From an uncultured Actinomycetaceae bacterium (GTDB taxonomy: Bacteria > Actinomycetota > Actinomycetes > Actinomycetales > Actinomycetaceae), in assembly GCA_902464405.1 (NCBI GenBank), contig CABQJD010000003.1, forward strand, positions 1 through 64,000: 64,000 nucleotides of DNA. The letters run 5' to 3'. Under the pieces are notes generated by a model that was not told the origin of the DNA, ran no database searches, and worked only from the letters and a program-made list of their open reading frames with translations. Positions 8,979-16,443 of this stretch are shown here, one piece after another; the stretch's first letter is position 1; every line of letters begins with the position of its first letter. Made by a program: the position numbers and the translations under genes.

Positions 8979-9602
8979 TTACAAAACAATCAATTCACTG
9001 TATCCTGCTGTGGCCTTTGCTAAACGGTCATTGACGTTTTCCCAATTAACGATATTCCAGATTGCTTTTACGTAGTTGGCTTTGACGTTGAGATAATCAA
9101 GATAGAAAGCATGCTCCCACATATCCAGCATAAAGAGAGGGACGAGCCCTACTGGGATATTTCCTTGCTGGTCGAAGAGTTGGAAGATCACGAGTTTGTG
9201 AGAGATGGTATCGTAGGCGAGCACTGCCCAGCCAGAGCCTTGGATACCAGTTGCTGCAGCAGTGAAATGCGCCTTGAATTTTTCAAACGAGCCGAATGAA
9301 TCTTTAATAGCTTCGGCAATTTCTCCCTCTGGCTCTCCGCCACCGTTGGGGGTTAGGTTATTCCAGAAAATTGTATGGTTACTGTGTCCGCCTAGATTAA
9401 AAGCAAGATCTTTAGAGAACTGGTTGATCTTAGAAAGATCGCCGGCTTCTCGCGCGGCATCTAGATTTTCGAGAGCCGCGTTTGCGCCAGCAACGTATGC
9501 GCTGTGGTGTTTATCGTGATGCAGTTCCATGATTTTTCCACTGATGTGAGGTTCTAATGCGCTGTAATCGTAGGGGAGTTCGGGAAGTGTGTAGATAGCC
9601 AT
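8979..9602 (-). CDS. sodA: Superoxide dismutase (Mn/Fe family)
   Basis: A 207-residue Fe/Mn superoxide dismutase that converts superoxide to oxygen and hydrogen peroxide. The metal ligands are recognisable: His in MELHHDKHH, His in GGHSNHTIFW, and Asp/His in DMWEHAFYLDY. Length is normal, and there is no signal peptide, so it is cytosolic. The ATG at 9602 is preceded by GGAGG. Metal preference cannot be fixed from sequence alone. Presence of this enzyme indicates exposure to oxygen, in contrast to the fermentative look of other central genes. Confidence 0.95.
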   Translation of the reverse strand: MAIYTLPELPYDYSALEPHISGKIMELHHDKHHSAYVAGANAALENLDAAREAGDLSKINQFSKDLAFNLGGHSNHTIFWNNLTPNGGGEPEGEIAEAIKDSFGSFEKFKAHFTAAATGIQGSGWAVLAYDTISHKLVIFQLFDQQGNIPVGLVPLFMLDMWEHAFYLDYLNVKANYVKAIWNIVNWENVNDRLAKATAGYSELIVL

Positions 9603-9879
9603 AATGCCTCCGTAAAAGATTTATTAACGCCTAGCAATCAAAATTTTGCTGACTTACTGACTTACTAAGAAACGGTTGAATATGAAAATATATTCCCGCA
9701 TTCTTGCTGCTGATGAGTATATTGTGTATGTGCTGATTTACTATGAAGGGTCTACTGCGAAAGATCGTTTGCTCTCATATCAATATCTAAATTTCTTCTA
9801 AATCGGCTAATATGTATATGGAATTGGTTTTGTGCTGAGTAAATAATTGTTTTTATATAGGTGGAAGGTAATGAGATAG

Positions 9880-10284
9880 ATGAGTGAAAATTCCACTCGC
9901 GATTTCGTGAACGTGCTTGTGTATTCAGATAATGCAGATATGCGCCAGCAAATGATGTATGCCGTTGGCCGCCGTGTTGCAGCTGATCTTCCAGAGATCA
10001 ATTTTATTGAGGCCGCTACGTGGCAGGGCGCTGATCTTAAAGTTCAGGAAAACGATTGTGCGCTGTTGATTCTTGACGCAGAAACAGCGAAACTCGGCGG
10101 TATCGGTTTTGGTAAGAAAGTACGTGACGAATACGATCCTCAGATGCCCTATATTATCGTGGTGGCTCGTGCTCAAGATGAATGGCTTGCTCGAACTTCT
10201 CGCCCAAATGCTGTGATCGTTTCTCCGATTAATCCTCGTGAGCTTGCTTCTGAAGTGGATAAAATTCTGCGCGAGCGTCGTTGA
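9880..10284 (+). CDS. Atypical response-regulator receiver protein, no output domain
   Basis: A 134-residue single-domain protein with a CheY-like pattern: a beta-1 strand NVLVYSDNADM, a candidate phospho-acceptor Asp66 in LLILDAETA, and a final helix ELASEVDKIL. The conserved switch Thr/Ser after beta-4 is Ala (VVARAQD), and the conserved Lys before beta-5's Pro is missing (VSPINP), so normal phosphorylation switching is doubtful. There is no DNA-binding or enzymatic output domain and no histidine kinase nearby. A GGAAGG sequence lies about 14 nt before the ATG. Similar stand-alone pseudo-receivers occur in actinobacteria; the partner here is unknown. Confidence 0.7.
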   Translation: MSENSTRDFVNVLVYSDNADMRQQMMYAVGRRVAADLPEINFIEAATWQGADLKVQENDCALLILDAETAKLGGIGFGKKVRDEYDPQMPYIIVVARAQDEWLARTSRPNAVIVSPINPRELASEVDKILRERR

Positions 10285-10389
10285 GACTTCAGCCATATAC
10301 GCTGATGCTTTATTATATACGCCCCGTATCGGTTCTATATAGGCTCGATATATAAAGCCGAAATTTCCGCATATCGGATCGTATCTTTA

Positions 10390-10782
10390 CTACAGGCGTG
10401 CGCCGTCGTCGTCACTATCGCGAGTGCGAGGTGAATAGAGGAATGCAGTGACGGCAAATAGCGCGAATGCCAGCACTCCTGCGATTCCTATGGCTGGCGT
10501 TGCAAGAGGAAGAATATGTGCGCTGCCTAAAATCGTCACGATGAGAAGTAGAAGAGCGCATCCGCCAAGCATCTTTACTAGTAGTGGGTGGCTCTGCTCT
10601 GGTTCATTTGGGGAGGGGAGATCAGAAGGATCGAAAGCCTCGTCGGGCGAAATAGCGACCCAATCTCGCGGCCCTGATCCGCGTGGTGGAAGGCTGTGAT
10701 CTAGATCGTGTAAGTGGCGTGTGATTTCACGAAATTCTTCATCGATTTTATTATCGTCAGGTAGGTCGCTCATGTCGCTCAT
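10390..10782 (-). CDS. Small membrane protein of unknown function
   Basis: A 130-residue protein with a charged N-terminal region (EEFREITRHLHDLDHSL, then a Pro/Asp/Ser-rich stretch) and two hydrophobic helices at about 65-85 and 90-110, ending in an acidic tail. I do not recognise a named family. The ATG at 10782 was chosen because TAGAGT lies 7 nt before it with a TTGGTC -35-like element 18 nt further up, a leaderless arrangement; an earlier ATG at 10806 would add eight residues. It converges on the receiver gene and is divergent from pfp. Confidence 0.65.
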   Translation of the reverse strand: MSDMSDLPDDNKIDEEFREITRHLHDLDHSLPPRGSGPRDWVAISPDEAFDPSDLPSPNEPEQSHPLLVKMLGGCALLLLIVTILGSAHILPLATPAIGIAGVLAFALFAVTAFLYSPRTRDSDDDGARL

Positions 10783-10789
10783 GCGTGCT

Positions 10790-10819
10790 ACTCTACATTT
10801 CTTCAATGGGTAAGACCAA
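10790..10819 (-). promoter_or_regulatory. Leaderless promoter of the small membrane protein gene
   Basis: On the minus strand, TTGGTC (10814-10819), an 18-bp spacer and TAGAGT (10790-10795) end 7 nt before the ATG at 10782. No Shine-Dalgarno sequence lies between. Confidence 0.55.
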
Positions 10820-10835
10820 CGTGAAACTCCGATTG

Positions 10836-10873
10836 TTTGCTCATTGATATAGGGTCTTTGCTCGTTGATGTAG
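10836..10873 (+). repeat. Two 17-bp direct repeats spaced 21 bp apart upstream of pfp
   Basis: TTTGCTCATTGATATAG (10836-10852) and TTTGCTCGTTGATGTAG (10857-10873) match at 15 of 17 positions with a 21-bp period, two helical turns. They lie about 130 bp before the pfp start and could be paired operator half-sites. Confidence 0.45.
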
Positions 10874-11003
10874 ATATCTCTGTGCTCCCTTTAGCCCTAC
10901 GCACAGGAGAGAAATTTAGGTAGAATGAGCGCTAGTGGCCATGAGGCCCGCGGCAGGAAGTATAGTACGCCTCGCCGTTATCGATATTTGAGGAAGGATT
11001 CGG

Positions 11004-12218
11004 ATGTCTGTCCGCCGAGTTGCCCTGCTTACTGCAGGTGGTTTTGCCCCATGCCTCTCCACGGCTGTGGGTGATTTAATCGAGCGCTATAATGCAATCG
11101 ATCCGAGCATCGAGATTATTGGTTACCAGTATGGCTATCATGGTTTGCTCACCCGAAATTTCGTCGTCTTTGATGAAGAAGCTCGTAAGAATGCTGCTGT
11201 TTTGAAAAAGTTTGGTGGTTCACCGATCGGTAATTCACGCGTGAAGCTCACAAACTCTCAAGACCTCGTAGAGCGCGGGCTTATCAAAAAGGGCGAGAAC
11301 GCTCTCGAAGTAGCTGCAAATAATTTGAAGCTTGACGGCGTAGACGTTTTGCATACTATCGGTGGTGACGATACCAACACCACTGCTGCAGACCTAGCTG
11401 CGTATCTGCACGAAAATGACTATGAGCTTACTGTTGTGGGGCTGCCTAAGACTATCGATAACGATATTGTGCCGATCAAGCAGAGCCTCGGTGCATGGAC
11501 TGCTGCTGAGCAGGCTTCAGAGTTTGCTCAAAACGTGATTGGTGAGCATCGCTCAAATCCTCGTATGCTCATTATTCATGAAGTCATGGGGCGCAACTGC
11601 GGCTATCTCACAGCTCAAGCGGCTGCTAATTATCACCAGTGGGTGAAAGAGCAGGAATGGCTTCCAAGTGCTGGTTTGAGCAAAGAGCGCTGGGATATTC
11701 ATGCAGTGTATGTGCCAGAAATTACTTATGATCTCGACGTAGAAGCTTCACGCTTGCGCAAGGTGATGGACGAGATTGGCAACGTTAATATCTTCTTGGG
11801 TGAAGGCGCTGGCGTCGAAGAGATTATTGAAGAAATGATCGAAGATGGCATTGAGCCAGAGCGTGACGCTTTCGGGCACGTCAAGCTCGATACAATCAAC
11901 CCTGGTCAGTGGTTTGCTAAGAAGTTCTCAAAGCTGATTGGCGCTGAAAAAGTGATGGTGCAAAAGTCAGGTTATTTCTCGCGTTCAGCCGCTTCAAACG
12001 AAGCTGATCTGGAGCTTATCGGTCAGATGGCAGATATGGCTGTTGAGTGCGCGCTTCGTGGTGAATCGGGTGTGATTGGGCAAGACGAAGAAGATAACGA
12101 CGTGATGAAGGCTATTGATTTCACGCGTATTGCTGGAGCAAAGCCTTTTGACGTCCATCAGGATTGGTTTGCTCAGATGCTCTGCGAGATTGGCGAGCCG
12201 TGGGAGCCTAAAGCCTAA
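11004..12218 (+). CDS. pfp: Pyrophosphate-dependent 6-phosphofructokinase
   Basis: A 404-residue PFK that phosphorylates fructose 6-phosphate with PPi, reversibly. The nucleotide/PPi site reads GGDDTNTTA; the Asp where ATP-dependent enzymes have Gly is the usual mark of PPi specificity. The catalytic region PKTIDNDIVPIKQSLGAWTA carries the Lys also expected in PPi enzymes, and MGRNCGYLTA follows. The ATG has GGAAGG upstream. No ATP-dependent PFK is in the window. Together with gap, pgk and tpiA at 49-52 kb it supplies most of lower and middle glycolysis. The hairpin at 12250 ends the gene. Confidence 0.93.
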   Translation: MSVRRVALLTAGGFAPCLSTAVGDLIERYNAIDPSIEIIGYQYGYHGLLTRNFVVFDEEARKNAAVLKKFGGSPIGNSRVKLTNSQDLVERGLIKKGENALEVAANNLKLDGVDVLHTIGGDDTNTTAADLAAYLHENDYELTVVGLPKTIDNDIVPIKQSLGAWTAAEQASEFAQNVIGEHRSNPRMLIIHEVMGRNCGYLTAQAAANYHQWVKEQEWLPSAGLSKERWDIHAVYVPEITYDLDVEASRLRKVMDEIGNVNIFLGEGAGVEEIIEEMIEDGIEPERDAFGHVKLDTINPGQWFAKKFSKLIGAEKVMVQKSGYFSRSAASNEADLELIGQMADMAVECALRGESGVIGQDEEDNDVMKAIDFTRIAGAKPFDVHQDWFAQMLCEIGEPWEPKA

Positions 12219-12249
12219 CCTAAAGCCTAAGAGTCTAGCTCATAAAATT

Positions 12250-12292
12250 AGTGGCGTTGCAGTACTCATCAGATATTGCAACGCCACTTTTT
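12250..12292. terminator. Terminator between pfp and the pknL-like gene
   Basis: A perfect 12-bp stem (12250-12261 with 12277-12288), 15-nt loop, then TTTTT. It separates two convergent genes. Confidence 0.85.
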
Positions 12293-12313
12293 AAATGCTG
12301 CAGCTCTTTATTT

Positions 12314-14422
12314 TCAGACAATAGTAAGCGTGATAGTAGAACCTTTTTTCGCTTTAGTTCCGCCTGCAGTATCCTGCAATCGAACTGTGCCAAAATAGCC
12401 GCCGAGCAGTTCTTTTACAGCAACATTGAAGCCAGCTTCTTCTAAAATTCTCGTTGCTTCACCTCGTTGTTTTCCTACGACGTTTGGCACTTCCAGTAAT
12501 TCTGGACCTTCGGAGATAGTAAGAGTGACGGCGTCACCTCGATAGAGCTGAGTGCCTTCGGCAGGATCTACGGAAATAACAGCTCCCTCGGGCACTGAAT
12601 CAGAAAATTCTTCTTGTTTTGTGACGCTAAAGCCAGCGTCAGTGAGAGCTTTTTCGTAGTCAGAGCCAGAGAGTTCTCCGATCTCGGGAACTGTTATGGG
12701 TTCACGCCCTTTGCTGACGATATACGTTACAGAAGAATCATGGGGGATAGATTCTCCAGCTTCGGGAGTTTGAGAAATGACGGTTCCTTTTGGTACGTCA
12801 TTCGACCAGTCTTCACTTGCCGAAGCAGTAAACCGAGCTTGCGTGAGTATGTGCTGAGCTTCATCAGCAGTTTTGCCGACAACGTTGGGGACGTTCAAAT
12901 ATTCCACGCCATCTGAAATGCGCAGAGTAATGATCTGTGAAGGGTGAGCTGCAGTGCCGCCTTCTGGGGTGCTCGCGATAACGGTATCTTTATCGACTGT
13001 ATCTGAATATTCGCGCGCAGTTGTGCTCTGGAATCCCGCAGTAGTGAGAGTTTTTTCTGCTTCTGCCACGCTCATGCCAGCTACCTGAGGAATTGGTACT
13101 CGCAGCCCTGGTCCAAAAAAGAACCACCAATATATGCCGCTCGAAAGTGCTGCAATTAAAGTGATCATTAGCAGAAGCGTTTTGATCAGTTTCTTTGAAC
13201 GTGTGCTGCCTTGGTAGGATTCGTGTGTCTGTTCGGCAGTAGTGACGTATGTGCTCGTTTGAACAGAATTTTCAGTATCATTGCGGGTCTGAGAATCGTC
13301 AGCAGCATTAGGCGAAAGAGGTGCCAGCTGCTGCGTGGGGAAAATTTCAGATTTCGTTACGATCTCAAGTTCGTCAGTGCGTTTGGGCGGAATCGTCGAT
13401 GCATGCAGCTGTGTTGAGTCTGATGTGTCTGATGAGTCTGATGTGCTCGAAATAGGTGTGTGAGAAGAAGTGACTTCTGTTTTTTCGATGATCGGTTTTT
13501 GAGGGAAGACAGGGATTCTACGCATCTGATCGGCGTCATCAAGGTGCGTTATCACATTGATGAGCATATCGAGCGCAGCAGATGCATTGAGTGGGCGTTT
13601 GAAAGGATCTTTTGCGGTGAGTGCGCAGATAAAAGAATCGATTTCTTCGGGCATCCATTCGGCAGTTTGCGTAAGGCGAGGCATTGGATCATTTACGTGT
13701 GCGTATGCCACAGCCACAGGAGACTCTCCAATAAATGGCTGCTTGCCTGCGAGAAGCTCGTAGAGCATCACTCCCAGCGCATAAAGATCTGCGCGCTGAT
13801 CGGCGCGCCCTCGAGTGACGATTTCGGGGGCGATATACGCTACAGTGCCAAGCATCTGCCCTGAATGGGTGCTCGTCACATCGCTGACTGCGCGAGCCAG
13901 CCCGAAATCGGCGACTTTTGCGGTGTAGCTCGGGGGAGATAACACATGCTTATGCGAGATAGATTCGCTGAGCAGAATATTTTCAGGCTTGACGTCTCGA
14001 TGAACGATTCCAGCGTTATGCGCCACGGCTAGAGCCGTCAAAACCTGCCTGGTGATTTCAAGCGAATCTCTCAGCGTAAAAGATCCATGTGCTGAAAGCT
14101 CGGATCGCAGATCAGGGCCGTTGATAAGCTCCATCACGAGATAGGCTCTTTCACCTTCAGAGCTGTGATAAATGCCTTGATCGTAAATGCTCACAATATG
14201 CGGATTGCTGAGAGCTGCTGCGGCTTGCGCCTCTCGAATAAAGCGTTGCGCAAAATCGGGCTGTTCAGCGAGGTGGGAGTGAATAAGTTTCAGGGCGACT
14301 GGGCGCTGCAGGCGAGTATCGATTCCACGGTAGACGCTTGCCATTCCTCCGCGCGCGAGGCGCGCCTCAATACGGTAGCGCCCATCAATGACGGTAGTGA
14401 GCAACGGGTCCAACATATTCAC
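12314..14422 (-). CDS. pknL: PASTA-domain serine/threonine protein kinase (PknL-like)
   Basis: A 702-residue membrane kinase. The N-terminal kinase domain (about 15-275) shows the Gly loop ARGGMASVYRG, the ATP-binding K45, the catalytic HRDVKPENIL (Asp143), DFG at 172-174, and a Thr/Ser-rich activation loop (VTSTHSGQM). A Ser/Thr-rich juxtamembrane segment leads to one transmembrane helix (LLLMITLIAALSSGIYWWFF), then four extracellular PASTA repeats, each about 65 residues, which in the family bind muropeptides or lipid II. The divergent neighbour is an Rv2175c-type protein, followed by a polyprenyl synthetase. This is the arrangement around PknL (Rv2176) in Mycobacterium tuberculosis, hence the symbol. 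Start GTG at 14422 with TAAACT seven bases upstream. Confidence 0.9.
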   Translation of the reverse strand: MNMLDPLLTTVIDGRYRIEARLARGGMASVYRGIDTRLQRPVALKLIHSHLAEQPDFAQRFIREAQAAAALSNPHIVSIYDQGIYHSSEGERAYLVMELINGPDLRSELSAHGSFTLRDSLEITRQVLTALAVAHNAGIVHRDVKPENILLSESISHKHVLSPPSYTAKVADFGLARAVSDVTSTHSGQMLGTVAYIAPEIVTRGRADQRADLYALGVMLYELLAGKQPFIGESPVAVAYAHVNDPMPRLTQTAEWMPEEIDSFICALTAKDPFKRPLNASAALDMLINVITHLDDADQMRRIPVFPQKPIIEKTEVTSSHTPISSTSDSSDTSDSTQLHASTIPPKRTDELEIVTKSEIFPTQQLAPLSPNAADDSQTRNDTENSVQTSTYVTTAEQTHESYQGSTRSKKLIKTLLLMITLIAALSSGIYWWFFFGPGLRVPIPQVAGMSVAEAEKTLTTAGFQSTTAREYSDTVDKDTVIASTPEGGTAAHPSQIITLRISDGVEYLNVPNVVGKTADEAQHILTQARFTASASEDWSNDVPKGTVISQTPEAGESIPHDSSVTYIVSKGREPITVPEIGELSGSDYEKALTDAGFSVTKQEEFSDSVPEGAVISVDPAEGTQLYRGDAVTLTISEGPELLEVPNVVGKQRGEATRILEEAGFNVAVKELLGGYFGTVRLQDTAGGTKAKKGSTITLTIV

Positions 14423-14429
14423 ATACGTA

Positions 14430-14435
14430 AGTTTA
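14430..14435 (-). promoter_or_regulatory. Leaderless-type -10 (TAAACT) for the pknL-like gene
   Basis: TAAACT on the minus strand ends 7 nt before the GTG at 14422, with no Shine-Dalgarno sequence. Confidence 0.5.
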
Positions 14436-14644
14436 ACTGGCTAAGTTCATTTGCGGCAGTTCGTGAAAACGTGTGTGTTTGTGAAGGAGAGGTATGTGCA
14501 CGAGTGCGGCGCAGTATTTATGGAAGAGCTTGTGGGTTCAGTGAAGGAAGCGTATAGGTTCGGTGGAGAGGCTTTTGATTAAAAAGCAGAGCAGCTTTTG
14601 TGCTGATAAAGGCGTGTTTAGTGAGGATGAAGGCGTGAGTGGTG

Positions 14645-14650
14645 TATATT
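14645..14650 (+). promoter_or_regulatory. Leaderless-type -10 (TATATT) for the Rv2175c-like gene
   Basis: TATATT ends 6 nt before the GTG at 14657. An alternative GTG at 14639 has GAAGG upstream and would add six residues, so the two readings compete. Confidence 0.5.
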
Positions 14651-14656
14651 GGCGCC

Positions 14657-15058
14657 GTGGGTGAAACTACTTCTAATAATTTGAGCGCTGATAAATCTTG
14701 CCTGCTTCCTTCTCCTGATGAGTGGCTGTGGCTTCCCGAGGTTGCAGATCTGCTTGGTGTGCGTGGGCGTGATGTGCGTGCGATGATAGGTGATCACCGT
14801 CTGGTTGCTGTTCGCAGAGGTGAAAATAATGCCTTGGCAGTCAATGGTGCGCAGTTCATTGAAAAAGATGGGTGTATTGTGCCACTGCCTAGTTTGCGAG
14901 GCACTCTTATTCAGCTTGCCGATGCAGGATATAGTTGCGAGGAAGCTCTGCGCTGGCTGATGGAACCCAATGATCTTGTGGGAATGACGCCGTTAGAGGG
15001 CTTGCGCGGAGAAAAAACACACGCCGTCCGCCGAGCAATCCAATTCTTAGCATTCTGA
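14657..15058 (+). CDS. Rv2175c-like winged-helix DNA-binding protein
   Basis: A 133-residue protein with the Rv2175c pattern: a short flexible N-terminal tail (GETTSNNLSADK), a helix-turn-helix that starts with WLWLPEVADLLGVRGRDVRAM, a basic turn LVAVRRGENNALAV, and a C-terminal domain with LRGTLIQLADAGYSCEEALRWL. In M. tuberculosis Rv2175c is phosphorylated by PknL on a Thr of the N-terminal tail, which releases DNA. The tail here has two Thr at about positions 4 and 5. It is divergent from the kinase gene, as expected for the pair. Its target genes are unknown. Confidence 0.85.
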   Translation: MGETTSNNLSADKSCLLPSPDEWLWLPEVADLLGVRGRDVRAMIGDHRLVAVRRGENNALAVNGAQFIEKDGCIVPLPSLRGTLIQLADAGYSCEEALRWLMEPNDLVGMTPLEGLRGEKTHAVRRAIQFLAF

Positions 15059-15092
15059 TTTTTTGATAATTCTTGATGCGGATGCTATTGAC

Positions 15093-15126
15093 GTAAGTAT
15101 GCGGTGATAGAATGCCGCATACTTAC
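15093..15126. terminator. Hairpin between the Rv2175c-like gene and the polyprenyl synthetase
   Basis: A perfect 12-bp stem (15093-15104 with 15115-15126) with a 10-nt loop lies between convergent genes. The T-tract is poor on both sides. Confidence 0.6.
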
Positions 15127-15217
15127 TGCTCATATGATCCGTTTTGATATAAAACGCTATATGCTGTGCTCAATATATGCCTAGCTGCCTTTTGGTGTGC
15201 GCTGATATTTTCTTACT

Positions 15218-16336
15218 TTATGAGTTGCGTTCAGTGAGAGATTTGGCTAGATCTTTCAGAATATCAAGATTTAGAGTGCTGCTTTGCAGGCCTGTGGCAA
15301 CGATATTTTCACGCTCTTTAATCATGCTTTCATGCTGCTGCGCTGCTCCCGAGCGCTGCATAATTGTGCGTACTGTATTTAGTTGTTCGCAGTTTAGCTG
15401 CTGCCCAAGCAGAGAATCAATTATCTCTTTATCTTCTGCTGACGCTTTTGCTCGAGTGAGCGCAAGCAGTACTGTGCGTTTGCCTTCTGTGATATCGCCA
15501 CCAGCTGGTTTACCAGTCACGTTTGGCTCTCCGAAGACGCCCAGAGTATCGTCACGAAGTTGAAAAGCTTCGCCAAGTGGAGAGCATAGACGTTCAAGTT
15601 CGTTTAAGACGGTATCATCAGCTTGTGCGAAGTGTGCGCCGAGCAGAGTGGGAACCGTTACAGAATAGCGAGCTGCTTTGTGATACAGCACTGTAAGCGC
15701 CGAGGAAATAGCATCCGAATCATCAGCTTCTGCCAGTGGTATGTATTCTGCATGTACGTCAGTAAATTGACCGAAAGCAACTTCCGCCGTCATTGAATCG
15801 AAGAGACTAGCTGCTGTGCTCGAGCAGTGTATGGGATTGCCATATGGGTCTGTTGCTGCGGCAAGGGCGTGAGTGAGAGTATGAGATGCGAGTGATAGTA
15901 GATAATCGCCTAGCAAAAGAGCCATTTTCATACCATAAGCATCAGGATCGCCAGTGAGGCAATGCGCATGGTGTGCCTGTGCGAAAGCAACGTGTGCAGT
16001 CGTCACACCGCGGCGAGTAGGGGCTGCGTCAATAATGTCGTCATGTACGAGAGCAGAAAGCTGATACAGCTCAAGAGCGGCTCCTAATTCTACGGGAAGT
16101 TCCGAGATTGGCAGGGCGGAGAGCTCACGTATATCTATATTCGCTCCTGCTTGCCATCCTGCTAGAGCGAAAAGAGCTCGAGTGCGTTTGCCTCCTAGCG
16201 CAAGAGCTTGAGCTGGAGCAAGAAATGATGCGGCGGCAGATGCGGGGGCATGAAGAGTAAAAGGGAGAGATGTGGAAAGAATCGCAGTGAGAGAATCGCT
16301 GACGGCTTTTTTGTAGGTGTCCATGATGTCGAGCAT
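15218..16336 (-). CDS. Polyprenyl diphosphate synthetase (IdsA-like)
   Basis: A 372-residue all-helical prenyltransferase that condenses isopentenyl diphosphate with allylic diphosphates. It has GGKRTR for diphosphate binding, the first Asp-rich motif in LVHDDIIDAAPTRRG, and the second in FQLRDDTLGVFGEP followed by GDITEGKR. The final residue of the second motif is Gly rather than Asp, which is common in actinobacterial members. Chain length (C20, or longer for quinones and carriers) cannot be read safely. The ATG at 16336 has no Shine-Dalgarno sequence, but TAAACT ends 6 nt before it. Its place beside the PknL/Rv2175c pair is conserved. Confidence 0.88.
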   Translation of the reverse strand: MLDIMDTYKKAVSDSLTAILSTSLPFTLHAPASAAASFLAPAQALALGGKRTRALFALAGWQAGANIDIRELSALPISELPVELGAALELYQLSALVHDDIIDAAPTRRGVTTAHVAFAQAHHAHCLTGDPDAYGMKMALLLGDYLLSLASHTLTHALAAATDPYGNPIHCSSTAASLFDSMTAEVAFGQFTDVHAEYIPLAEADDSDAISSALTVLYHKAARYSVTVPTLLGAHFAQADDTVLNELERLCSPLGEAFQLRDDTLGVFGEPNVTGKPAGGDITEGKRTVLLALTRAKASAEDKEIIDSLLGQQLNCEQLNTVRTIMQRSGAAQQHESMIKERENIVATGLQSSTLNLDILKDLAKSLTERNS

Positions 16337-16342
16337 ATTCTT

Positions 16343-16348
16343 AGTTTA
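16343..16348 (-). promoter_or_regulatory. Leaderless-type -10 (TAAACT) for the polyprenyl synthetase
   Basis: TAAACT on the minus strand ends 6 nt before the ATG at 16336. Confidence 0.5.
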
Positions 16349-16443
16349 CTGGTGAGTTGTCCACGGTGAAGAAATATGCCGTAAATATCCACGGATATTT
16401 ATGTTTTCTGCGCGATCTGGGAAATAGTGATGAGATTGCTGCT

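Noticed and set aside
10330..10362. Imperfect hairpin between the receiver gene and the small membrane protein gene
   Set aside because: Two mismatches in a 12-bp AT-rich stem and no T-tract. Too weak to call a terminator.
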